Shown here in pieces: positions 52,701 through 60,242 of a stretch of 64,000 nt of DNA. The notes below the pieces were generated by a model, which ran no database searches, was not told where the DNA came from, and saw only the letters and a list, made by a program, of their open reading frames with translations. The DNA lies in assembly GCA_044227095.1 (NCBI GenBank), contig JBGAFV010000001.1:2232001-2296000 (forward strand), written 5' to 3'. The position numbers were made by a program, and so were the translations under genes. This DNA is from JACMLD01 sp044227095. GTDB taxonomy: Bacteria; Bacteroidota; Bacteroidia; Chitinophagales; Chitinophagaceae. How positions within the stretch are numbered: the first letter of the stretch is position 1; every line of letters begins with the position of its first letter.

Positions 52701-54562
52701 TCATTACATTGTACATATACACTGTATTTTGCAACAGGCGGCTTTATGTAAACATAATTTTGCTTTATTAAAGTATCTGTACAGCCATTATTGCTTATAA
52801 TAAGCCTTATATTGAAGTAGCCGGTATCATTATAAAAATGAATAGGGTTGCGGACGGTGTCGGTTATTCCATCACCAAAGTCCCACAGCCAGTCTGTAAC
52901 ATTACCGGTTGAGTTATCGCTAAAAGTAATAGGCGTAGATGCGCATGCATTTCTGGGATTGGCAGAAAACGCAGCAACTGGTTTTTGACCTGCTTTTACT
53001 GCATCAGTAAAAACGATTGTTCCTGAACATCCGTCAGATGTGGTATACGTTAGCGACACAGTATAATTTCCGGCTATTGTATAGGTATGAGATGGATTAG
53101 CAGAAGTTGAAGTAGCACCATCTCCAAATTTCCATAAATAACCTGTAACCGGTACTGTTGATTTTATTGAATAAACAGGCGTAAAAGTAAGCGGTGCACA
53201 ACCTTTAAGCGGAAGGTCTTGTATTTTTACTTCAGGTGGTGTAATGTTTATAAATTCTTTTTGTGTAAGCGTATCGGTACATCCGTTTTCATTGGTAGTT
53301 ATCAATGTTACATCGTAAATGCCTTCCTTCTGATATGTATGCGAAGGGTCAGAAAGAGTTGATATATTAGTGCTGTCTCCAAAAATCCATTTATAGCTTG
53401 TAGCACCACTACTAAGATTTTTGAACTGAACAGTAAACGGTGCACTGCACGAGGCTGTTTTATTGGCAGAAAAAGCTGCAACTGCGTTGGTTAATACTTT
53501 TATTGATTTTGAAGTAGAGTCTTTACAGCTTCCAAAGTCTGCAATCAGCTTAATATTATAAACACCTGCTTTTTTATATTTTGTGAAAGGGTTAATATTA
53601 ACAGAGGTGCTGCTGTCGCCAAAATCCCAAAACAATTTACCTGTAACAGGTTGTGATGTATTGAAAAGTTGAAAATCCATATTCTGGCAAACACTATCTG
53701 GTGCAGTAAAGCTTACACGTGCAATACCAACAGCTATGGAATCTTTTTTTGTAAGCGTATCAATACAACCCACATTGTTTTTTACAATTAGTTGTATGGT
53801 GTACAGGCCGGCATTATTATAACTATTTGCCGGGTCTTGTAAGATTGATGTATTTCCATCTCCAAAATTCCAGTTATAAGATAAAGTACCTGTTCCTGAA
53901 CTTTTGTTAGTGAAATGAATTATTGCCGGAGGCGTGCATTGGCTGCTGCCGGTAAATGAATAGTCGGCTTTAACACCGTCTTTTATTTTTATGTACTGTG
54001 CTTTTGAAATTGTACTTACACAACCCGCTGTGTTGGTTACCCGCAAGATTACATTGTAATTGCCCGGGCCAGTATAAATATGTGTAGGATTTTGAAGGTT
54101 TGATATTGTGCCATCGCCAAGGTCCCACTCCCATTTTACAATACTGCCTTCCTGCGCATTGCTCTGGTCTGTAAAATTTACTTTTAAAGGATAACAGCCT
54201 GTAGTGTCTGATGCCAGGAAAAGTGGTTTGGGTAAAGCATTTATTATGATAAAATTGGTTTTCACCAGCGAATCTGCCAGTGCGCCTTTCTTTATTACCA
54301 GTTTAATAGTGTATTTGCCGGGAGTAAAATAAGTAGTGGAAGGATTTTGCAGAAAAGATATGGTTCCGTTACCAAGGTCCCACTTCCAGCTATCTGCATT
54401 GCCGGTGCTTAAATCTTTAAAGCTTACAAATACCGGGGCACAACCTGAGGCGGGTGTTGCAGAAAAATTTGTATGCAACTGCCCCATCGTTTTTTGCAGG
54501 CCGGTGAACAATAAAAAAAACATCCATGTGGTACAAACCAACAAGTACCGGTAAGATTTCAT
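49754..54562 (-). CDS. Giant PKD-repeat protein with T9SS type B sorting domain (1602 aa)
   Basis: This protein starts with a signal peptide (about 1-27, ending KTMGQ). About 15 PKD-type modules follow, then three Ig-like modules (two with SCTNCPSP or SCISCANP near their middle), then a type B sorting domain (FLPNTFSPNGNGTNDVFYPRG to GNIALIR). Modules match those of the 1458-residue protein in order: the third begins GVKADY against GVKADF, and the eighth begins PPVAKY against PPVANF. It is longer mainly because of two extra Ig-like modules. Like its neighbour it is predicted to be exported by type IX secretion and exposed on the surface. A possible promoter TATCCTTTG at 54586-54594 is one base longer than the consensus. 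Confidence 0.93.
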   Translation of the reverse strand: MKSYRYLLVCTTWMFFLLFTGLQKTMGQLHTNFSATPASGCAPVFVSFKDLSTGNADSWKWDLGNGTISFLQNPSTTYFTPGKYTIKLVIKKGALADSLVKTNFIIINALPKPLFLASDTTGCYPLKVNFTDQSNAQEGSIVKWEWDLGDGTISNLQNPTHIYTGPGNYNVILRVTNTAGCVSTISKAQYIKIKDGVKADYSFTGSSQCTPPAIIHFTNKSSGTGTLSYNWNFGDGNTSILQDPANSYNNAGLYTIQLIVKNNVGCIDTLTKKDSIAVGIARVSFTAPDSVCQNMDFQLFNTSQPVTGKLFWDFGDSSTSVNINPFTKYKKAGVYNIKLIADFGSCKDSTSKSIKVLTNAVAAFSANKTASCSAPFTVQFKNLSSGATSYKWIFGDSTNISTLSDPSHTYQKEGIYDVTLITTNENGCTDTLTQKEFINITPPEVKIQDLPLKGCAPLTFTPVYSIKSTVPVTGYLWKFGDGATSTSANPSHTYTIAGNYTVSLTYTTSDGCSGTIVFTDAVKAGQKPVAAFSANPRNACASTPITFSDNSTGNVTDWLWDFGDGITDTVRNPIHFYNDTGYFNIRLIISNNGCTDTLIKQNYVYIKPPVAKYSVYVQCNDPFYYSFTNLSVAANTLSWDFGDGTTSSVLNPVHTYSSTGTYTVKLTVTNGVCSNTAAYSARVVYEKPDFAAKDTAVCKGDTVFLKPFNYNPSNIVSYEWLSAYGTDTARNSKVVFKKSGQYSISLITTNIFGCRDTVTKINYINVFGPTANFDGVINYACLKKGGAIQFADSSFTDGLHTIKKWDWNFGDGTADSYTSGPFAHTYTAAGAYTVTLKATDAEGCTDSISRLNQIYIADPKAAFTSNDTLSCLNKPVSFSNQSQGRLLQYVWNFGDATTASDQEPIHNFMNIGVYSVKLNVTDEYGCKDSLFKPLYIRIDEPKAIFKMSDSVSTCPPLVVTFTNQSKYYKELSWDFGDGTAALVDNPVHYYNYPGVYYARLVVISPGGCTDTIYKKIDIKGPTGTFTYDKTASCAPGIISFAAQTQNTKSFIWDFNDGNTNATPDSMVSHTFKDLGIYVPKMILEDALGCKVPVAGKDTIRIYGVKSFFSSDKNLLCDNGPVNFKDSSLSNDLITGYAWSLGDGTLSADQNPAHIYTISGIYDVKLKVTTLNGCTDSLAITAAIKVVTSPKVSFRGDTSACVPVKLVFFGDINVPDTSALVWKWNFSNNNTVSSLQNPLPVAFNVDGNFTATMSATNSSGCVTSIVKPVIIHPLPVVDAGKNAAICEKKTATLEATGAVKYNWGPSTALSCTNCPSPIASPDSTILYRVSGESIFGCVGTDSVIITIKHPFKMQVASGDTLCMGESFHLQAKNAELYEWTPSAGLDNNHGNAPLARPQQTTDYQVIGKDSIGCFYDTGYVKMIVYPYPTVDAGQDKTINVGSSTELNAKVSSDVTNIKWQPSAGLSCISCANPVANPKQTTVYSVMAINDGGCIQKDEVSVFVVCNNGNIFLPNTFSPNGNGTNDVFYPRGTGVYNIRSMRIFNRWGETVFESTNFKANDVSRGWNGTFKGKPAPNDVYVYIVEVICENNAVLMYSGNIALIR

Positions 54563-55128
54563 AAGTAATGGATTCAGGGCGTTATCAAAGGATATATGCT
54601 TGATTAAACGGCTGGCTGCTGTTTAAGGTATGTGGAAGAAATAATTTTTTAGTTTGTAATGGTTTATATGTAGCTGTATTTCAGAAATAAAAGAGTAGTT
54701 CAAATTAAACAGCCTTTGTTGCCAGATTGTAAAAAGATAAACTAAGGACGCACCAAGTAGAAGACTCACTGAAGAAAGTGGAAAGCATATAATGGGTAAA
54801 ATCGGTTCTTATAAAATCCGCTTTATCAAAAAGTGAAGTGAATGAAAGCCTGTAGCTTTTTGCACAAAAAAACCGCCCCACGGTTTGCATTCGGGGCGGA
54901 AATCTTCTATAGCTACGGATCCAGGGTATGTGTTTCCAGGGGATGAATACAATTTGCTGGTTGAATGCATTGCGAACTGCATTTAATTTATCTTCAAAGG
55001 GGTTAGAAATTTTGATACGGAAAAGTATAGCATAGATGAGGAGTTGCTGTATTTGGTTGCAAGTGAATTATGCAATACAGTAGCTGTCATTTTTTTTCAA
55101 TGACATTGGAATAAAAAAATGAGTAAAG
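54563..55128. other. 566-base gap: one hairpin, one short palindrome, no supported gene
   Basis: This gap lies upstream of the 1602-residue PKD gene. It holds a strong minus-strand terminator at 54866-54899 and a small palindrome TGTCATT/AATGACA (55085-55091, 55099-55105). An unsupported 57-codon minus-strand frame runs from 54982 to 54809. No tRNA or repeat-family word is evident. The function of most of it is unknown. Confidence 0.5.
54866..54899 (-). terminator. Strong minus-strand terminator
   Basis: On the minus strand CCGCCCC (54893-54899) pairs with GGGGCGG (54873-54879) and is followed by seven T. The stem is entirely G-C. It would end transcription coming from the lipoprotein and carboxypeptidase genes, although it lies 230 bases behind the lipoprotein stop. 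Confidence 0.8.
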
Positions 55129-55563
55129 CTATTTTTTTCTTAGATGGAGAATGTTGTCGCCAATAGCAGTAGTCGTTTTAGCTTCAACGTAATTAAGATA
55201 GCTGTCTGTTATTTTCCAGGTGTAGTTAAGGCGCTTTAATGTGTCGCTGGCTATTGCAGGAAAGGCAGCCGTAATTGTATAATTGGTTACATCTGCATTC
55301 CATGTGCCCGATTGCGAAACACTGTTTTTAATTCCATCTACATTTCCATTTTCATAAAACTGAAATTCATAACCAAAAAAATCGCCGGTTACATCTGTGC
55401 CGTTATCCTTATACTGTTCTACATACCACCGGCCATTGGTCATAGCATCAATAATAATATTTTTCTGTTGCTGTTCTATTGCTTTTTTGCAAGAAAAAGA
55501 AATGAGCATTATGCCTGCAAGCAGTGCAGTTAAACGACTGTTTTTAATCAGCCCCAAAACCAT
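55129..55563 (-). CDS. Small lipoprotein, lipocalin-like
   Basis: From the ATG at 55563 this is a 144-residue lipoprotein with a lipobox IMLISFSCKKA. The mature part is a small beta-barrel-like domain with the pattern GRWYVEQYKDNG, YEFQFYENGNVD, SGTWNADVTNYTI. This resembles the lipocalin-like (DUF5004-type) lipoproteins of Bacteroidota, which are uncharacterised. It overlaps the end of the carboxypeptidase gene by 20 bases, so the two are probably co-transcribed. An upstream ATG at 55608 would extend it without a proper signal peptide. Confidence 0.78.
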   Translation of the reverse strand: MVLGLIKNSRLTALLAGIMLISFSCKKAIEQQQKNIIIDAMTNGRWYVEQYKDNGTDVTGDFFGYEFQFYENGNVDGIKNSVSQSGTWNADVTNYTITAAFPAIASDTLKRLNYTWKITDSYLNYVEAKTTTAIGDNILHLRKK

Positions 55564-57052
55564 AAATCTCTTTGTACTTACTTGTTGCATAACGTATAAA
55601 ATGGTCAATGTTTAATGGCTCCCCCGTAATCCTTTCGCACAATTCTTCGCTTGTATACCTTCTTCCGTGCTGGTGCACAGATATACGCAGCCAGTCTAAT
55701 AACGGTTTGTATTGTGCATTTGTTATAGAAGAAGACAAATTGGGGATGTTTTTTTGTGCGGCGGCAAAAAATTGAGCTGCATAAAAGCTGCCAAGGCTGT
55801 AAGTAGGAAAATATCCAAAACTGCCATGGCTCCAATGCACATCCTGCAAACAACCCTGTTTGTCATCCGGCACTTTTACACCCAGTAAATTGTAATATTG
55901 TTCATTCCAGTAAGCAGGTATTTCTATAGTTTTCAGGGTGCCACCCATCAGTTTTTTTTCAAGCTCATATCTTATCAGCACATGAAAATGATAAGTAAGT
56001 TCATCTGCTTCAGTTCTTATAAATGAGGGCTGTACTTTATTTATGCCATGGTAAAATTGTTGCAAGGAAATCCCTTTTAATGCTTCAGGAAAATATTGCT
56101 GTGCTTTAGGATAAAAAAATTGCCAGCAGTCTTCACTTCTCCCCACATTGTTTTCCCACAAACGCGATTGTGATTCATGAATACTTAAAGAGGTAAATTC
56201 TCCCAACGGAAGCCCGTAAGAAGATGCCGGAAGACCTTGTTCGTAAAGCCCGTGGCCACATTCGTGAATGCAGCTCCAGGTCATATTGCTGAAATCATTT
56301 TCATCAATGCGTGTTGTTAGCCTTACGTCCTGGCTGCTGAAATTGGTAGTAAAAGGATGTTCGGCAATATCCTGCCTTCCGGATGTGAAATCAAAACCCA
56401 ATTGTTTCATCAATTCCATTCCAAACTGCCATTGTTTGTCTTTGGGATAATGTGCCGATAAAAAATTATCATCAACCTGTTTGCAGGCTGTTATTTTGTT
56501 AAGCAACGTTTTTAAGGGTTGTTGAAGATTGCTGAATATCTTATCAAGCATAGTAACTGTGCAGCCGCGTTCATATTGGTTAAGCAAGGCGTTATAGGGG
56601 TGATTTTCATATCCCAGCAGATCGGCTTCCTGCTTTTTAAGTTCTATTAATCCGGCAAGATCTTTTTCAAACAATGCAAAGCTGGCATTCTTTTTTGCGC
56701 TTACCCATGCCTGGAAGCTCTTTGATGTAGCTTCGCTAAGCTGCCTTACAAAATCACCAGATAATTTTTGTTGTTGAGAATAATCGTACCAGCTAAGCGA
56801 GACATTTTTTTGCTGTGCTTCATCCAATCCTGAACTATTCATTAAATCCTGCAAAAGATTTTTGAACGATTCTTTTGTGAACAAATCATGGCTGATTTCA
56901 CTTAAAGTAGCAATCTGCTGCGCCCTGAAGCCGGCGCCTTTTTCGGGCATATAAGTTTCCTGATCCCATTGCAACACTGCTATAGCGTATCTTACGTCAG
57001 CAATTTTTTGCATGTGCTGCGTATAATCCTGGTAAAGTTTTTTAATGTCCAT
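55544..57052 (-). CDS. M32-family metallocarboxypeptidase
   Basis: This 502-residue cytoplasmic enzyme belongs to the carboxypeptidase Taq family. The zinc motif is SCIHECGHGLYEQ, with His263, Glu264 and His267. The third ligand Glu lies in SIHESQSRLWENNVGRS. The C-terminal HWSHGSFGYFPTYSLGSFYAAQ is highly typical. It removes C-terminal residues from peptides with broad specificity, excluding proline. The length matches the family. It is divergent from the plug protein gene, with 97 bases between starts, and is followed by the overlapping lipoprotein gene. Confidence 0.95.
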   Translation of the reverse strand: MDIKKLYQDYTQHMQKIADVRYAIAVLQWDQETYMPEKGAGFRAQQIATLSEISHDLFTKESFKNLLQDLMNSSGLDEAQQKNVSLSWYDYSQQQKLSGDFVRQLSEATSKSFQAWVSAKKNASFALFEKDLAGLIELKKQEADLLGYENHPYNALLNQYERGCTVTMLDKIFSNLQQPLKTLLNKITACKQVDDNFLSAHYPKDKQWQFGMELMKQLGFDFTSGRQDIAEHPFTTNFSSQDVRLTTRIDENDFSNMTWSCIHECGHGLYEQGLPASSYGLPLGEFTSLSIHESQSRLWENNVGRSEDCWQFFYPKAQQYFPEALKGISLQQFYHGINKVQPSFIRTEADELTYHFHVLIRYELEKKLMGGTLKTIEIPAYWNEQYYNLLGVKVPDDKQGCLQDVHWSHGSFGYFPTYSLGSFYAAQFFAAAQKNIPNLSSSITNAQYKPLLDWLRISVHQHGRRYTSEELCERITGEPLNIDHFIRYATSKYKEIYGFGAD

Positions 57053-57149
57053 GTTTTATATTGCGTTCAATAAATTGTTAATCTTGCATGCAGGCCAAAT
57101 CAAAAGCCTTTATTGCTATAAATTAGTAAAACTGAAATTAATTTTTGCC

Positions 57150-59570
57150 ATGCAGAAACAAATGTACACTTACTTTATTTTTTGTGCACTTCTTTTAAGT
57201 GGGTTTACCAATCTTCATGCGCAGAATATTGATTCTTTACTGAGCGTTTTTAAACAGGCCGATCCACAGCAAAAAGTATATGTTCATTTTGATAAAAATT
57301 ATTACAACCCCGGGGAAACAATCTGGTTTAAGGCTTATATTTTCGATGGACTGGAGCATGCAGAGAATACAAAAAATTTTTATGCGGAGTTAATTGATGA
57401 GACAGGAAGTGTGTTAAGCAGGTTTACCGGTCCTGTAGCCGAATCCAGCGCTGCCGGCAGTTTTACGCTTGCACCCAATTTTTCAAGAAGCCTTATTTAT
57501 TTTCGGGCATACACCACCGCTATGTTAAATAGCGATACTGCTTTTCTTTTTGTAAAGCCCATCCGCGTTCTTATCACTACTAAGTCAAAAAAACTTATAG
57601 CGCCTCCTGCAGTTAGCATAAGTTTTCTGCCAGAAGGTGGAGATATGGTGGCAGACATTCCATCTGTACTTGCATTTAAGGTTACAGATGCAAACGGTTT
57701 ACCGGTTAATGGCAAAGGCTATATAAAATCTGCAGATGGAACTAAAATTGGTGATTTTGCAACAGTACACAATGGTATGGGGTGGTTTAAAATAGAACCT
57801 AAACAAGGTCAATCATATACTGCAGTTTGGAAAGATGCAGCAGGTAAAGAATACAATACGCCATTGCCAGCAGTTAAACCAAAAGGTATTACACTGCAAA
57901 TAACTGAGGGGACAGAAAGTAAAAAATTTCTTTTGCAGCGTTCAGAAAGTGCAACTGAAGATGAAAAGGCTTTACGCATTATTGCGTACATGAACCAGCA
58001 ATTGGTATATTATGCAAAAGTAAACCTCAATGCCAGTACGGCTACTTCTGGTGCAATACCGGTTAAGCAATTGCCAACCGGCATTTTAACTGTAACTGTT
58101 TTTGATAAAAATTTTAAGCCATTGGCAGAACGGGTTACGTTTGTAAACAATCACGATTATGAGTTTGATGCAGATGCCTGGATACCTGTATTGAACAAAA
58201 ACAAACGCGGACTAAATACACTTGAAGTGCAAATTTCCGATACAGTTCGTTCAAACCTTTCTTTATCTGTAACAGATGCAGATTTAAATGTAACTACTCC
58301 TAATGAAGATAATATTGTTTCACATCTCTTGCTAACAGGAGATTTGCGTGGAAAAATTGCCAATCCTTATTATTATTTTTTCAGCACATCAGACAGCGCT
58401 TCTATTTACCTGGATTTAGTTATGCTTACCAACGGCTGGCGCCGTTATAAATGGGATAGTGTATTTGCAGGGAAACCTCCTGTTGCTAAAATAAGAGAAA
58501 GGGATTACCTGAGTATTGATGGCAAACTGATTGGTATGCAGACAGGTTTTTCGCCCGATACAAAACTTACAGGAATATTACAAACAAAGGATTCAGTAAA
58601 AAATTTTATTGCGCTTCCCGTAAGTCGCAAAGGCGAAGTGCTTGAAGAAGGCTTTGTTTTTTATGATTATGCAAAACTTTACTTTCAGTTTAATGATAAG
58701 AAACTGGTTTTTGATAAATCTTTATTGCAGGTGAGTAACGGTTTGTATAAAAGTCCGGATCAATTGGTGTTGAATGAAGAAAGCCGGAAGACAGGAATGG
58801 AAATTGACACCAATCTTATTGCCAAAAACATAAAGAATGCTTCTGAAGAAACCAAAGTGGCGCTTATGCGGGCCAAAAAAGAAAAGGAGCAGGTATTGCA
58901 GGAAGTAATAGTGAAAGGCAAGGTAAAAAGCAATGAACAAAAGCTTGATGAAAAATATGCCAGCGGCATGTTCAGCGGTGGAGACTCACATAATTTTGAT
59001 GTAATGAATGATCCATTTGCCGTTGGCAGCCAGACTATATTTCAATACCTGCAGGGCAAAGTAGCCGGTCTTCAAATAAACACTTCGGGCGGAACGCCTT
59101 CACTAACATGGCGTGGTGGAAGCCCCGTTTTTTACCTTGATGAAGTACAGACAGATGTGAGCATGGTACAGAACCTCAACATGAATGATGTTGCTTATGT
59201 AAAAGTGTTCAGCCCCGGCCAGGTAGGCATTATATCCAGTTCTGGCGGTGGTGCTATTGCTATTTATACAAAAAAAGGTGGCGATAGACCAACCGATGAC
59301 AAAGCAAAGGGTTTGAGTTACGTGCAAATAGCTGGGTATACACAGCCAAAGCAATTTTATTCTCCAGATTATGCAACTGCTTCCGCATTAAATGATTTGC
59401 CCGATTTGCGCACTACATTATACTGGTCGCCATACATCATTCTTGATAAAACTAAGAAACGGGCAAAAATTCAGTTTTATAATAATGATATTACCAAACG
59501 CTTCCGGTTGGTATTAGAAGGCATTAATGCAAATGACAAATTTGTAAGGGTAGAAAAGGTAATTGAATAG
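57150..59570 (+). CDS. Exported MG2-like protein with a barrel-less TonB plug domain
   Basis: From the ATG at 57150 this is an 806-residue protein with a signal peptide (1-25, ending NLHAQ). A macroglobulin MG2-like beta domain starts with VYVHFDKNYYNPGETIWFKAY, and further beta-rich domains follow. Near the end is a TonB receptor plug domain (TIFQYLQGKVAGLQI, GGSPVFYLDEVQTD, IAIYTKKGG). There is no outer-membrane barrel behind the plug; only about 90 more residues follow. Full TonB receptors have a 22-stranded barrel at this point. A frame upstream to 57045 would add 35 residues that mask the signal peptide. The role is unknown; it may bind or gate a separate outer-membrane partner (inference). 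Confidence 0.9.
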   Translation: MQKQMYTYFIFCALLLSGFTNLHAQNIDSLLSVFKQADPQQKVYVHFDKNYYNPGETIWFKAYIFDGLEHAENTKNFYAELIDETGSVLSRFTGPVAESSAAGSFTLAPNFSRSLIYFRAYTTAMLNSDTAFLFVKPIRVLITTKSKKLIAPPAVSISFLPEGGDMVADIPSVLAFKVTDANGLPVNGKGYIKSADGTKIGDFATVHNGMGWFKIEPKQGQSYTAVWKDAAGKEYNTPLPAVKPKGITLQITEGTESKKFLLQRSESATEDEKALRIIAYMNQQLVYYAKVNLNASTATSGAIPVKQLPTGILTVTVFDKNFKPLAERVTFVNNHDYEFDADAWIPVLNKNKRGLNTLEVQISDTVRSNLSLSVTDADLNVTTPNEDNIVSHLLLTGDLRGKIANPYYYFFSTSDSASIYLDLVMLTNGWRRYKWDSVFAGKPPVAKIRERDYLSIDGKLIGMQTGFSPDTKLTGILQTKDSVKNFIALPVSRKGEVLEEGFVFYDYAKLYFQFNDKKLVFDKSLLQVSNGLYKSPDQLVLNEESRKTGMEIDTNLIAKNIKNASEETKVALMRAKKEKEQVLQEVIVKGKVKSNEQKLDEKYASGMFSGGDSHNFDVMNDPFAVGSQTIFQYLQGKVAGLQINTSGGTPSLTWRGGSPVFYLDEVQTDVSMVQNLNMNDVAYVKVFSPGQVGIISSSGGGAIAIYTKKGGDRPTDDKAKGLSYVQIAGYTQPKQFYSPDYATASALNDLPDLRTTLYWSPYIILDKTKKRAKIQFYNNDITKRFRLVLEGINANDKFVRVEKVIE

Positions 59571-59594
59571 CAGTTTATGCTTTTGCAAAATGCA

Positions 59595-60122
59595 TTAATC
59601 TGGCTTATATGCCGGGTTAAACCATGCCATAGGAATATCTGATTCCAGATCTCCATTTCTGCCAGGTATCCTTTTCAGAAATTTTCCTTCCTGTACAAAA
59701 CCAATTTTGGTATAAAAAGCAATTGCCCTTTCATTAGATTCCTGCGTAAACAATTCTACACGCAATATGTCGGGCATATTGATTTTAATAAATTCAAGCA
59801 AATGTGTAAAAATCAATTTGCCCAAACCTTTTCCCTGGAAACCCGGATGTACAGCAATTGTAAGATTGCTTAGCACATGACTGAATATTTTGGGGCCCAT
59901 CTTACTGCAGTGAATTTCTGCAATAACTGAAGAAGGGTTTGTAGGATCGTCTATAACAAACTCAAGGCCTGTGGCTGCTGCTTCCTGCATAAAGTCTTTT
60001 ATATAATCCCCTGTTATTTCTTCAGGCGACCGGGCTATGCCAACGGGTTCTTCTGCTACCTTTTTATAAAGTGCATAAATTTTTTCATAATCGCTTTTAT
60101 TGGCATGCCTTACAATAAACAT
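59595..60122 (-). CDS. GNAT-family N-acetyltransferase
   Basis: This 175-residue cytoplasmic protein has the Gcn5-related fold. The acetyl-CoA binding motif is VHPGFQGKGLGKLIFTHLLE, and the C-terminal RVELFTQESNERAIAFYTKIGFVQEG is the typical beta-bulge and helix. It transfers an acetyl group to an amine of unknown identity. It is convergent with the plug protein gene and divergent from the propeller gene, and no partner gene suggests the substrate. Confidence 0.9.
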   Translation of the reverse strand: MFIVRHANKSDYEKIYALYKKVAEEPVGIARSPEEITGDYIKDFMQEAAATGLEFVIDDPTNPSSVIAEIHCSKMGPKIFSHVLSNLTIAVHPGFQGKGLGKLIFTHLLEFIKINMPDILRVELFTQESNERAIAFYTKIGFVQEGKFLKRIPGRNGDLESDIPMAWFNPAYKPD

Positions 60123-60242
60123 AATGCTGTTTTTACTGCTAATATAAACGATAATGTTTCATGCGGATTTGTTGTGGCATAGCAGACTGAAATATTCATT
60201 AACTTTCAATAGAAATTATTTGTTTACTTTTTGTCTTTGCAT

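Noticed and set aside
49754..54562. Possible frameshift or assembly collapse in the repeat genes
   Set aside because: The reading frames are open over 4.4 and 4.8 kb, module lengths are regular, and no module is cut, so no sign of misassembly is visible by eye.
54705..54890. 61-codon minus-strand frame behind the PKD gene
   Set aside because: It has no recognisable domain or signal peptide, overlaps the terminator at 54866-54899, and is rich in Ser/Phe as expected by chance.
54809..54982. 57-codon minus-strand frame with KPWGGFF as a real cupin gene
   Set aside because: It is too short for any cupin fold, lacks metal-binding histidines in the right pattern, and crosses a strong terminator; kept only as a point for checking.
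57045..57149. Upstream start of the MG2/plug protein
   Set aside because: Starting there would bury the signal peptide behind 35 residues and overlap the divergent carboxypeptidase gene start.
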